64,000 bases of DNA from Alistipes sp. UBA934 (GTDB taxonomy: Bacteria > Bacteroidota > Bacteroidia > Bacteroidales > Rikenellaceae): NCBI GenBank assembly GCA_002293535.1, contig DBDK01000003.1, forward strand, positions 124,001 to 188,000, written 5' to 3'. The notes under the pieces are model-generated. The model had not been told where the DNA came from. It saw nothing but the letters and a program-made list of their open reading frames with translations, and made no database searches. Positions 48,769 through 57,171 of this stretch are shown here, one piece after another. Each line of letters starts with the position of its first letter. Position 1 is the stretch's first letter. Both the position numbers and the translations under genes were made by a program.

Positions 48769-49905
48769 ATGAAGAATTTAATTTTTGCGGCGGCTCTCGG
48801 GGTCTGTTTTTGGGCCTGCGCATCCAAAGTTCCGGAGGTGATAGTGACCCTTGAAAACACACTGGGATTCGATCGTTCTACGGAGCTGGTTGAGATTCCT
48901 GTTAGTGAGCTCGGTGCCGTGTCACTTGCAACGGGGGAGGTTTATGTGGTGAGGAACAGTGTAGGGGAAGTGGTTCCCTCGCAAGTTACCAGTGATGGTT
49001 TGTTGCTGTTTGCCAGTGGTTTAGATGCGGAAGAGAGAGCTAACTTTCGCATTTCGGCAGGTACTCCGGGCGTGGATGGCGTGCCGGCGGAGTTTGCCAC
49101 TAAAACAAAAGGGAGGTTCGCGCCGGAAAGGTACGACGATTTCATCTGGGAGAACGACCGTGTGGCTTTCCGAATCTACGGCAAAGCCCTGGTAGCCATC
49201 GACGGCCCATCCAACGGAATCGACGCACTCTACAAGAGAGTGGAAGAACCGATTTTGGATAAGTGGTACGCCGACTCTTTTGAGAATGGACTTTCGTATC
49301 ACGACGATAACGGAACGGGTCTGGACGATTACAAAGTGGGACGAACATTGGGTGCAGGAGGGATGGCGCCATATATCGACGGGGAGTTGATTTTGAATAG
49401 CAACTTTCTGACTCAGACTGTGTTAGATAATGGCCCGTTACGCACGACTTTCCGTTTAGAGTATCCCGAAATCGTAATGCCGAATGGGGAGAAAATTGCC
49501 GAAACACGTACCTTTTCCATAGACGCAGGGACGCAAATGACAAGAGTTACGGAATCTTATGACGTTAAGGAGCCAATGGCGGTCGCAGTGGGATATCCTA
49601 TGCACGCCCAGAAGGTTAAGTATATGTCCGCAGGCAGGGTGATGATGGTCGCTGAACCGACAACACCCAAAGCCAGTGGGATTTATCTCGGAATAGTGTT
49701 GCCTTCGAGCATATCTGGGGTGAAGGAGGATTCCGGTCATATTTTGGCCATCCAGAACTACACTCCCGGGGAGCATTTTAGCTATTACACAGGCTTGGGA
49801 TGGGAGAAATTCGGCGGATGGAATGGCGAAAAATTTGCCCAATATCTTGAGAATTTCGCTGCTACCATTAAAACGCCTATCGTTGTCGAAGTGAGTGTGT
49901 TATGA
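48769..49905 (+). CDS. DUF4861-domain lipoprotein
   Basis: 378 residues. A short signal peptide ends in FWACAS (lipobox Cys at about residue 17). The rest is beta-rich and fits DUF4861, a family seen with pectin and uronate loci in Bacteroidota. RYDDFIWENDRVAFRIYG and YHDDNGTGLDDYKVGRTLGAGG are its recognisable parts. Function is not known; a surface or periplasmic role on uronate oligosaccharides is inferred from context. It overlaps kdgK by ATGA. Confidence 0.85.
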   Translation: MKNLIFAAALGVCFWACASKVPEVIVTLENTLGFDRSTELVEIPVSELGAVSLATGEVYVVRNSVGEVVPSQVTSDGLLLFASGLDAEERANFRISAGTPGVDGVPAEFATKTKGRFAPERYDDFIWENDRVAFRIYGKALVAIDGPSNGIDALYKRVEEPILDKWYADSFENGLSYHDDNGTGLDDYKVGRTLGAGGMAPYIDGELILNSNFLTQTVLDNGPLRTTFRLEYPEIVMPNGEKIAETRTFSIDAGTQMTRVTESYDVKEPMAVAVGYPMHAQKVKYMSAGRVMMVAEPTTPKASGIYLGIVLPSSISGVKEDSGHILAIQNYTPGEHFSYYTGLGWEKFGGWNGEKFAQYLENFAATIKTPIVVEVSVL

Positions 49906-50981
49906 GAATCGTTACTTTTGGAGAGGTGATGTTGCGATTGGCAACGCCTGATTATCAGAGGTTTGTGCAGGCGACGAGTCTCGAAGCAACCTTCGGAGGA
50001 GGAGAGGCAAATGTGGCGGTGTCACTGGCGAATTTCGGAATGGACGCCGATTTTGTGACTCGATTGCCCAATAATGATATTGCAGAATGGTGCCTGACTG
50101 AACTCCGCAGGAGACGGGTAGGTGTGGATTACGTGGTGAGAGGTGGCGAGCGAGTCGGTATCTATTTCCTTGAAACTGGAGCCGTTGCGCGTCCTTCCAA
50201 AGTAGTTTACGACCGCGCCCACTCATCCATTGCGGACATTCGGCCGGGAATGATAGACTGGCGCGAGGTGCTAAAAGGGGCTCAGTGGTTCCACTGGACA
50301 GGTATTACGCCGGCCCTATCGCAAGGAGCAGCAGATGCCTGTTTAGAAGCAGTCAAGGTGGCCAACGAACTGGGAATCAACGTATCGTGTGATCTGAATT
50401 ACCGCAAAAACCTGTGGAAATATGGCAAGACGGCTGCGGAAGTGATGCCTGAGTTGGTGGATAGGTGCGACGTGATTCTGGGGAATGAAGAGGATGCCGA
50501 AAAGGTCTTCGGGATAGCTCCGGAGGGATTTTCAGCAGGGACAGACGGGCGGTTCGACGCCGCGCAAATGGGAGGAGAGGTGGATTCGGCGCGGTTCGAA
50601 AGTGTCTGCCGAAGGCTGTCGGAACGTTTTCCGCACGCAGGTAAGATCGTTATAACGCTGCGAGGCTCTATCAACGCAAACCATAATACGTGGGGCGCGG
50701 TGCTGTGGGATAAGGATCCGGGTATGGGAGGCGCAAAACTTTATATGTCAAAACGTTACGATATTACACATATTGTCGATCGCGTGGGAGGAGGCGACTC
50801 GTTTATGGGTGGATTGATCTATGGTCTACTGACTTTCACAGGTGACAACCAGAGAGCACTTGACTTTGCAACTGCGGCCTCGGCGCTGAAACATACCATA
50901 AGTGGAGACTTTAACCTTGTGAGTGTCAGCGAAGTAGAAATATTAATGGGCGGCGATGCCTCAGGAAGAGTACAAAGATAA
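49902..50981 (+). CDS. kdgK: 2-dehydro-3-deoxygluconate kinase
   Basis: 359 residues, PfkB/ribokinase fold. Phosphorylates KDG to KDPG. The substrate-side GGGEANVAVSLANFG and the C-terminal anion hole DRVGGGDSFMGG (catalytic Asp) are clear. Residues about 205-222 (SAGTDGRFDAAQMGGE) lengthen a loop that is short in relatives; a decayed NADG copy there is possible but not convincing. The stop is followed at once by an NADG half-element. Confidence 0.93.
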   Translation: MRIVTFGEVMLRLATPDYQRFVQATSLEATFGGGEANVAVSLANFGMDADFVTRLPNNDIAEWCLTELRRRRVGVDYVVRGGERVGIYFLETGAVARPSKVVYDRAHSSIADIRPGMIDWREVLKGAQWFHWTGITPALSQGAADACLEAVKVANELGINVSCDLNYRKNLWKYGKTAAEVMPELVDRCDVILGNEEDAEKVFGIAPEGFSAGTDGRFDAAQMGGEVDSARFESVCRRLSERFPHAGKIVITLRGSINANHNTWGAVLWDKDPGMGGAKLYMSKRYDITHIVDRVGGGDSFMGGLIYGLLTFTGDNQRALDFATAASALKHTISGDFNLVSVSEVEILMGGDASGRVQR

Positions 50982-51008
50982 GCCGGAACGCCGTCGGCGA
51001 TTTAATTA
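50982..51008 (+). repeat. NADG half-element after kdgK
   Basis: GCCGGAACGCCGTCGGCGAT then TTAATTA, starting at the base after the TAA stop. As at 20219, the context is AGATAA then GCCGGAAC. Confidence 0.75.
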
Positions 51009-51020
51009 CATAGACAACTA

Positions 51021-51806
51021 ATGTTTAGCTTAACTGGAAAAACAGCGCTGGTGACCGGCGCCAGTTATGGAATCGGGTTCGCGATCGCCTTGGCGCTGGC
51101 TAAGGCCGGGGCCAAGATAGCTTTCTGTGCGCGGAGGGAAGATCTGATCGAAAAAGCTGTGGAAGATTTTCGCGCGGAAGGGATCGATGCTCACGGATAT
51201 GTGTGTGATGTGACGGACGAGGCGGCGGTGACGGAATTGATAGCACGCGTGGAACGTGAGGTAGGTGTGGTGGATATCCTGGTAAATAACGCAGGCATCA
51301 TAAAACGAATACCGATGACGGAGATGTCGGTGGCTGATTTCGAGCAAGTTATAGATGTCGATCTGGTCGCGCCGTTCATAGTGGCAAAAGCAGTGATACC
51401 CGCAATGATTAAAAAAGGCGGTGGGAAGATCATCAACATCTGCTCGATGATGAGCGAACTGGGACGCGAAACGGTGTCGGCGTACGCCGCAGCAAAGGGC
51501 GGTCTGAAGATGCTCACCCGCAACATCGCATCGGAATACGGAAAATACAATATCCAGTGTAACGGCCTGGGTCCCGGATACATAGCCACTCCACAGACAG
51601 CACCGTTGCGCGATCGCCAACCGGACGGATCACCCCACCCGTTCGATGCATTCATTGTGGCCAAAACTCCCGCCGAACGCTGGGGAACACCCGAAGATCT
51701 GGCCGGTCCGGCAGTTTTTCTTGCCTCGGCCGCCTCGGATTTCGTGAACGGGCACATATTATATGTCGATGGCGGGATTTTAGCATATATAGGAAAACAA
51801 CCCTGA
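51021..51806 (+). CDS. kduD: 2-dehydro-3-deoxy-D-gluconate 5-dehydrogenase (SDR family)
   Basis: 261 residues, classical short-chain dehydrogenase. TGASYGIGFA binds NAD(P); NNAG follows; the catalytic Ser of INICSMMSE and YAAAK triad are in place. In this operon it most likely reduces 2,5-diketo-3-deoxygluconate, the KduI product, to KDG. Gluconate 5-dehydrogenase is the alternative name for close relatives. The stop and the next ATG share TGATG. Confidence 0.9.
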   Translation: MFSLTGKTALVTGASYGIGFAIALALAKAGAKIAFCARREDLIEKAVEDFRAEGIDAHGYVCDVTDEAAVTELIARVEREVGVVDILVNNAGIIKRIPMTEMSVADFEQVIDVDLVAPFIVAKAVIPAMIKKGGGKIINICSMMSELGRETVSAYAAAKGGLKMLTRNIASEYGKYNIQCNGLGPGYIATPQTAPLRDRQPDGSPHPFDAFIVAKTPAERWGTPEDLAGPAVFLASAASDFVNGHILYVDGGILAYIGKQP

Positions 51807-52432
51807 TGAAGATAATACCAGTATTTTACAGCGCCGATGCGGAAATGGCGAAGAACATCGTACGGGCCTGCTATAAAGGAGGAATTCGGGTTTTCGAGTT
51901 CACCAACCGAGGCTCGGCCGCGGGTGAAGTGTTCGAGGAATTGGTGCGAATGGCAGCCGCGGAGTGTCCCGAAATGGAACTCGGAATAGGCTCCATAGTC
52001 GATGGAGAGAGTTGCCGACGGTTTGTGGGGACCGGAGCGAAATTCGTTGTGGGACCGGTGTTCAGTGCCGACGTTATGGACGTCGCACGGGAGCTGAGCG
52101 TGCCATATATTCCGGGAGCCGCAACCCCAACGGAGATTTTCAACGCCCACAGGCTGGGTGCGCCGATGGTGAAAGTGTTCCCTGCCGCGGAACTCGGTGG
52201 TCCTGCGTTCGTGAAGGCTGTTCTGGCACCGATGCCCTGGCTGCCGATTATGGTAACGGGAGGAGTGGAGCCAACTGTGGAAAACCTCACCGCCTGGTTC
52301 AGAGCAGGAGCGAAGTGCGTCGGCATAGGTTCGAACCTATTCCCCAAGGAACTGGTCGCTGCCGGAAAATGGGATGAAATTACAGAACTTTGTACGAAAA
52401 CTGTAACCATAGTTACTGACCTAAAACATTAG
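51806..52432 (+). CDS. kdgA: 2-dehydro-3-deoxy-phosphogluconate aldolase
   Basis: 208 residues, class I aldolase TIM barrel. Splits KDPG to pyruvate and glyceraldehyde-3-phosphate. FEFTNRG (catalytic Glu), the Schiff-base Lys in MVKVFPAAELGG and PIMVTGGVEPT are as expected. It completes the KDG branch of the operon. Confidence 0.96.
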   Translation: MKIIPVFYSADAEMAKNIVRACYKGGIRVFEFTNRGSAAGEVFEELVRMAAAECPEMELGIGSIVDGESCRRFVGTGAKFVVGPVFSADVMDVARELSVPYIPGAATPTEIFNAHRLGAPMVKVFPAAELGGPAFVKAVLAPMPWLPIMVTGGVEPTVENLTAWFRAGAKCVGIGSNLFPKELVAAGKWDEITELCTKTVTIVTDLKH

Positions 52433-52434
52433 TT

Positions 52435-53904
52435 ATGATAAAAGAACAAATGACCCGCTATCGCTGGACTATCTGTGCGATGTTGTTTTTTGCTACCACG
52501 GTCAATTACCTCGACCGACAGGTGCTGTCCCTGACGTGGAAAGATTTCATCGGCCCGGAATTCGGCTGGACGAACACCCATTATGGACTTATAACTATGT
52601 GTTTTTCAGGCTTTTATGCGTTGGCAATGCTATTCGCCGGCCGATTTGTCGATTGGCTCGATACCAAGAAAGGCTATCTGTGGGCTATCGGGATTTGGAG
52701 TGTTGGCGCGTGCCTCCACGCCCTCTGTGGAGTGGCGACCGAGGCCTGGGCGGGCCTGTCTGACGGATGGGTGGCAGGAGCGGCACAAGCTGCGCAAGGA
52801 GTTGCTACTGGAGCTAATATTGTCACGATCAGCGTGATAATGTTTGTGTTCGCGCGTCTTGTGTTAGCACTCGGAGAGGCAGGCAATTTCCCCGCCGCCA
52901 TCAAGGCGACCGCCGAATATTTTCCGAAAAAAGACCGTGGTTTCGCGACCAGCATTTTCAATGCCGGAGCGCAAATCGGAGCCCTCGTCGCCCCACTTTC
53001 CATTCCGTTCATCGCCAAAGCGTGGGGCTGGGAAGCGTCGTTCCTGATAATCGGTGCTCTGGGTTTCGTGTGGATGGGATTTTGGGTGTTCGTCTACAAA
53101 AAACCCGAACAAAGTCCGCACGTCAATGACACCGAACTCGCTTATATTCTGCAAGATGACGTTGTGGAAGAGGTTGTGGTTGCAACCCCTGGGAAGGTGG
53201 TCGAGGTGGACATTATCGTGGAGCCGGCCCAGCCGAAAATGACCTTCCGGCAGTGTTTGACGCAACGTCAAACGTGGTCTTTTGCCATCGGGAAATTTCT
53301 CACGGATGGCGTTTGGTGGTTCTATCTGTTTTGGGCGCCAGCCTATCTGAGCTCGGTTTACGGAATGCCATCCCACGACCCGCGGGCCCAAATCGCGATC
53401 TTTGTACTATACGCCGTGTCAATGCTCTCACTGATAGGAGGTTGGCTACCGACATTCTTCATTGAAAAGAAAGGGATGAATCCTTATGCCGGACGAATGC
53501 GAGCAATGTTGATTTTTGCGTTTTTTCCGCTCCTGGCCCTGCTCGCACAACCTCTGGGTCACATTTCCTACTGGGTACCGGTCATCATAATAGGTATCGC
53601 GGGGGCGGCACATCAAGCCTGGAGCGCCAATATTTTCTCCACGATAGGCGATATGTTCCCAAAATCGGCCATCGCTACGATAACCGGCATAGGGGGTATG
53701 GCAGGTGGACTGGGGTCGATGTTGATACAGTTCGGCGCCGGCAAGTTGTTCGACCATTGTGAGATTACAGGACTGCAACTTTGGGGTTGTGAGGGAATTG
53801 AAAGCGGATATTTGATTATTTTTTCGATTTGCGCCGTGGCCTATCTCGTGGGATGGGTGGTGATGAAATCGTTAGTACCGAAATTTAAACCTGTAATAGT
53901 TTAA
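52435..53904 (+). CDS. exuT: Hexuronate transporter (MFS, ExuT-like)
   Basis: 489 residues with 12 membrane segments. FATTVNYLDRQVLSLTWKDFIGPEF near the N-terminus and ALGEAGNFPAAIKATAEYFPKKDRGFATSIFNAG are typical of the ACS (anion:cation symporter) group with ExuT. The central loop is longer than usual and charged (about residues 235-265). It probably imports glucuronate or galacturonate. Two nt after kdgA. Confidence 0.9.
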   Translation: MIKEQMTRYRWTICAMLFFATTVNYLDRQVLSLTWKDFIGPEFGWTNTHYGLITMCFSGFYALAMLFAGRFVDWLDTKKGYLWAIGIWSVGACLHALCGVATEAWAGLSDGWVAGAAQAAQGVATGANIVTISVIMFVFARLVLALGEAGNFPAAIKATAEYFPKKDRGFATSIFNAGAQIGALVAPLSIPFIAKAWGWEASFLIIGALGFVWMGFWVFVYKKPEQSPHVNDTELAYILQDDVVEEVVVATPGKVVEVDIIVEPAQPKMTFRQCLTQRQTWSFAIGKFLTDGVWWFYLFWAPAYLSSVYGMPSHDPRAQIAIFVLYAVSMLSLIGGWLPTFFIEKKGMNPYAGRMRAMLIFAFFPLLALLAQPLGHISYWVPVIIIGIAGAAHQAWSANIFSTIGDMFPKSAIATITGIGGMAGGLGSMLIQFGAGKLFDHCEITGLQLWGCEGIESGYLIIFSICAVAYLVGWVVMKSLVPKFKPVIV

Positions 53905-53909
53905 GTGTT

Positions 53910-55202
53910 ATGAAAAAACAAAGAAAAGGGACGATATGCGTACAGGGAGGCTGGAAGCCGGGAAAAGGCGAGCCGAGACAATTACCTGTTTATCAGAGCA
54001 CTACATTCAAATATGAGACATCGGAACAGATGGCAAATCTGTTCGATCTGAAGGAAGCGGGCTATTTCTACACCCGTCTGCAAAACCCCACGAACGATGC
54101 CGTGGCCGCCAAGATCTGTGAACTGGAAGGCGGCGCGGCGGCGATGCTAACCTCCAGCGGGCAGGCGGCGAACTTTTACGCCATCTTCAACATCTGTTCG
54201 ACAGGTGACCATTTTGTTTGTGCATCAGCAATTTACGGTGGAACGTACAACCTGTTTGCCGTGACACTCAAGAAACTGGGCATCGAAGTGACGTTTGTGG
54301 ATCAGGATGCAAGTGAAGAGGAGATCGCACGTGCATTCAAACCCAATACCAAGGCAGTGTTCGGCGAATCGATTGCCAATCCGGCGATGAAAGTGCTTGA
54401 CATTGAGAAATTTGCAAGGCTGGCTCACAATCACGGAGTGCCGTTGATCGTGGATAACACCTTCCCCACACCGATAAATTGCACTCCTTTCGACTGGGGT
54501 GCTGATATCGTAACTCACTCTACCACAAAGTATATGGACGGTCACGCAACGGCTGTCGGAGGTGCGATCGTCGATAGCGGCAACTTCGACTGGATGGCTC
54601 CGGAACACGCAGCCAAATTTCCCGGCCTGACCACACCCGACGAATCATACCACGGCCTGACATACGCAACTGCATTTGGAAAAGGGGCATACATCACCAA
54701 AGCGACGGTACAGCTGATGCGGGATTTGGGGGCGATACAGTCGCCGCAGAATGCGTTTTTGGTCAATTTGGGCCTGGAGACCTTACACCTGAGAATGGAA
54801 CGTCACTGCGCTAATGCTCAGAGGGTTGCAGAATTTTTGCAGTCGCGACCCGAAGTTGCCTGGGTGCATTATCCGGGGCTAACGGGAGATAAATACTATG
54901 ATTTGGCGGCAAAATATATGCCCAACGGAACTTGCGGTGTACTGACGTTCGGTCTTAAAGGCGGGCGCGACAAGTCGGTGGCATTTATGGACAATCTGCG
55001 TTTTGTCAGCATAGTAACCCACGTGGCCGATGCGCGAAGCTGCGTATTGCATCCCGCAAGTCATACCCACAGACAACTGTCTGACACACAACTCTTTGAA
55101 GCAGGAGTTTCGCCTGATTTGATTCGTTTTTCAGTGGGGATCGAAGACGTGGATGATATTATCGAAGACCTTACTCAAGCTTTCGTGACATTTAACCGAT
55201 AG
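53910..55202 (+). CDS. metY: O-acetylhomoserine aminocarboxypropyltransferase (MetY-type)
   Basis: 430 residues, Cys/Met-metabolism PLP enzyme. YFYTRLQNPTNDAVAAKICELEGG, the PLP-lysine motif VTHSTTKYMDGHATAVGG and RFSVGIEDVDDIIEDL mark the family. It makes homocysteine from O-acetylhomoserine and sulfide. It sits 5 nt after exuT at the tail of the uronate operon, an odd functional pairing. Confidence 0.93.
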   Translation: MKKQRKGTICVQGGWKPGKGEPRQLPVYQSTTFKYETSEQMANLFDLKEAGYFYTRLQNPTNDAVAAKICELEGGAAAMLTSSGQAANFYAIFNICSTGDHFVCASAIYGGTYNLFAVTLKKLGIEVTFVDQDASEEEIARAFKPNTKAVFGESIANPAMKVLDIEKFARLAHNHGVPLIVDNTFPTPINCTPFDWGADIVTHSTTKYMDGHATAVGGAIVDSGNFDWMAPEHAAKFPGLTTPDESYHGLTYATAFGKGAYITKATVQLMRDLGAIQSPQNAFLVNLGLETLHLRMERHCANAQRVAEFLQSRPEVAWVHYPGLTGDKYYDLAAKYMPNGTCGVLTFGLKGGRDKSVAFMDNLRFVSIVTHVADARSCVLHPASHTHRQLSDTQLFEAGVSPDLIRFSVGIEDVDDIIEDLTQAFVTFNR

Positions 55203-55206
55203 ACCT

Positions 55207-56196
55207 ATGAAAAAGTTATTGATTGCGGCGATGGCCGTCCTGATGGGTGCTCTCTCTACGAGCTCTTGCACGCCGAAACCCCAAACACTCGACCTGACTC
55301 CCTTCGAGGAGGCATTTACAACTCAGGATCTCAACCTGCACAGTCTTATGGTATTACATCACGGAGAAGTGGTGGCCGGGCAGTGGTGGGGTGAGGGTGC
55401 GCCCGACAAACCGCACGTGATGCACTCGGTAAGCAAGAGCTTCACGGCAACGGCTGTGGGTTTTGCGATCGCTGAAGGACTCTTCGCTCTGGACGACAAA
55501 GTGACCTCGTTCTTCCCCGATAAGATGCCGGCCGAGCCCACTGAAAATCTTGCGCAAATGACTGTACGTCACCTGCTTACTATGTCCACCGGCCAACTAC
55601 AGCAACCCTCGCGCGAAGGACAGGACTGGGTGGCCGATTTTCTGGCCGCACCGATCGAGGATACTCCGGGAGCGAACTTCCGATACAACTCGATGGCAAC
55701 TTTTATGCTTTCGGCTATCGTGCAAAAAACATCGGGACAGAAGCTTACCGACTATCTGCAGACCAGGCTGTTCGGGCCACTGGGAATCGAAGGTTACATC
55801 TGGGACGAAAGCCCCGACGGCATCAATACCGGCGGCTGGGGTCTCTACATAAAGACCCAAGATATGCTGCGCTTCGGCCAACTGTTCCTGCAAAACGGCA
55901 TATGGAACGGCAAGCAACTACTGCCCAAGGGTTGGGTGGAAGAGGCTTCGTCGTGGAAAATCGCATCAGGGCCGGCTGGTAACGAAACCCTCCAGGATCC
56001 CGAAAGCGATTGGGCACAAGGCTATTGCTATCAGATGTGGCGCTGCCGTCACAACGCCTACAGGGCAGACGGAGCGAGGGGACAGTTCATTGTCGTAATT
56101 CCTGACCACGACGCCGTGGTTGTGATGACCGCCGACACCGGAGACCTGCAAGGCGAGATCAACCTCGTGTGGGATCACATATTGCCAGCACTATAA
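55207..56196 (+). CDS. Secreted serine hydrolase (beta-lactamase family)
   Basis: 329 residues. The signal peptide ends STSSCTP, a probable lipobox. The catalytic motif HSVSKSFT holds Ser and Lys (S-x-x-K), and FRYNSM the Tyr. This is the class C/EstB-type esterase or peptidase fold; substrate is unknown. It follows metY by 4 nt and ends at a clear terminator. Confidence 0.88.
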   Translation: MKKLLIAAMAVLMGALSTSSCTPKPQTLDLTPFEEAFTTQDLNLHSLMVLHHGEVVAGQWWGEGAPDKPHVMHSVSKSFTATAVGFAIAEGLFALDDKVTSFFPDKMPAEPTENLAQMTVRHLLTMSTGQLQQPSREGQDWVADFLAAPIEDTPGANFRYNSMATFMLSAIVQKTSGQKLTDYLQTRLFGPLGIEGYIWDESPDGINTGGWGLYIKTQDMLRFGQLFLQNGIWNGKQLLPKGWVEEASSWKIASGPAGNETLQDPESDWAQGYCYQMWRCRHNAYRADGARGQFIVVIPDHDAVVVMTADTGDLQGEINLVWDHILPAL

Positions 56197-56200
56197 TAGT

Positions 56201-56230
56201 AAAAAGGCTCGGTTTTACCGAGCCTTTTTA
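56201..56230. terminator. Bidirectional terminator between the serine hydrolase and traB-family genes
   Basis: AAAAAGGCTCGG and CCGAGCCTTTTT arms around TTTTA; it serves both convergent genes. Confidence 0.9.
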
Positions 56231-56250
56231 CATTTCGCGTGTTATTGTGA

Positions 56251-57159
56251 CTACTTAACCGCTTCAATGGTGTAACCCGTCTTGTCGAGTTGGAAAAGCA
56301 AACCCTCCTCGCCGGCAAGATGCAATGCGCCTACGGCAACAAATGTGGGAGCAGCGGAGAACAGTTCGGGCAACTTGGTGAGCCACTTGTCGTTACGACC
56401 CTTGAGGAGTGCAAACTTAGCCTCTTCGCTTGAAGGACAGGGATTGTTGGGGTCGTTATAAGCGTCAGTGTACATCGCCGCAAGGTCACCGGCAGCATAA
56501 AGTGCAGTCAGCTTTTTGAGCGCCTCGATCGAGTAATCCATATTGTTGATGTTGCAAACCAACGACTCGGCCTGAATCTTCATAGGCTCGGCATCGAACA
56601 GAACGTGGATCTGATCCTCGACGGTTTCCAATCCGATGACAGGCAGGTTGTGCTCTGTGGCGAAGTTCTGAACGATAACGTCCATCGCAACGTGCGCCGC
56701 AGCGTTGAATTCGGGATAAGCCTGCATAAACAGCACCTGGCTGAGAGTAAGCGACAAAGCGCCGGGTTTGAACATACCCAGCTGCTCCATACCTACGCCT
56801 ATCAGACTCTTAAGTCCATTGTCCAGAGTCTCGAAATCGGGCTGCGAGAGCAGGCTGCGGTAAGTCACATCGTCAGGCATAATGGCCGCCAGTTGAAGTT
56901 GAGTAGCCAAGGCTGCCTGATCTGCCATCACCATTTCACCCACAACCTGCTTTGAGGCCTCAAGGGCCGCCTGCGCTCCGGGGATGATGTCGAAAGTTTC
57001 CTGACCGTTAAGATGGTGTGTTCCAAGAATGTAAGAGGGTGTCTCGAGTCCGTTACCCGATACTTTCCAAAGAAGCGCTCCGGTAAATTTATCCGAAGGT
57101 TGGGCTACGGCAACTCCCCCTAAGAGGAGCGCCGTGCACAAAAACAATAATTTTTTCAT
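56251..57159 (-). CDS. TraB/GumN-family protein
   Basis: 302 residues from the ATG at 57159. Signal peptide 1-19. The TraB fold is marked by YILGTHHLNGQETFDI near the N-terminus and FVAVGALHLAGEEGLLFQL at the end, whose His residues fit the proposed metal site. The family is thought to be a metallohydrolase; role here unknown. It lies 12 nt after hppA on the same strand. Confidence 0.88.
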   Translation of the reverse strand: MKKLLFLCTALLLGGVAVAQPSDKFTGALLWKVSGNGLETPSYILGTHHLNGQETFDIIPGAQAALEASKQVVGEMVMADQAALATQLQLAAIMPDDVTYRSLLSQPDFETLDNGLKSLIGVGMEQLGMFKPGALSLTLSQVLFMQAYPEFNAAAHVAMDVIVQNFATEHNLPVIGLETVEDQIHVLFDAEPMKIQAESLVCNINNMDYSIEALKKLTALYAAGDLAAMYTDAYNDPNNPCPSSEEAKFALLKGRNDKWLTKLPELFSAAPTFVAVGALHLAGEEGLLFQLDKTGYTIEAVK

Positions 57160-57171
57160 CGTCATAGTATT

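Noticed and set aside
50515..50580. NADG element in the kdgK loop (GTDGRFDAAQ)
   Set aside because: Only GACGG and scattered bases match; the extra loop may have another origin.
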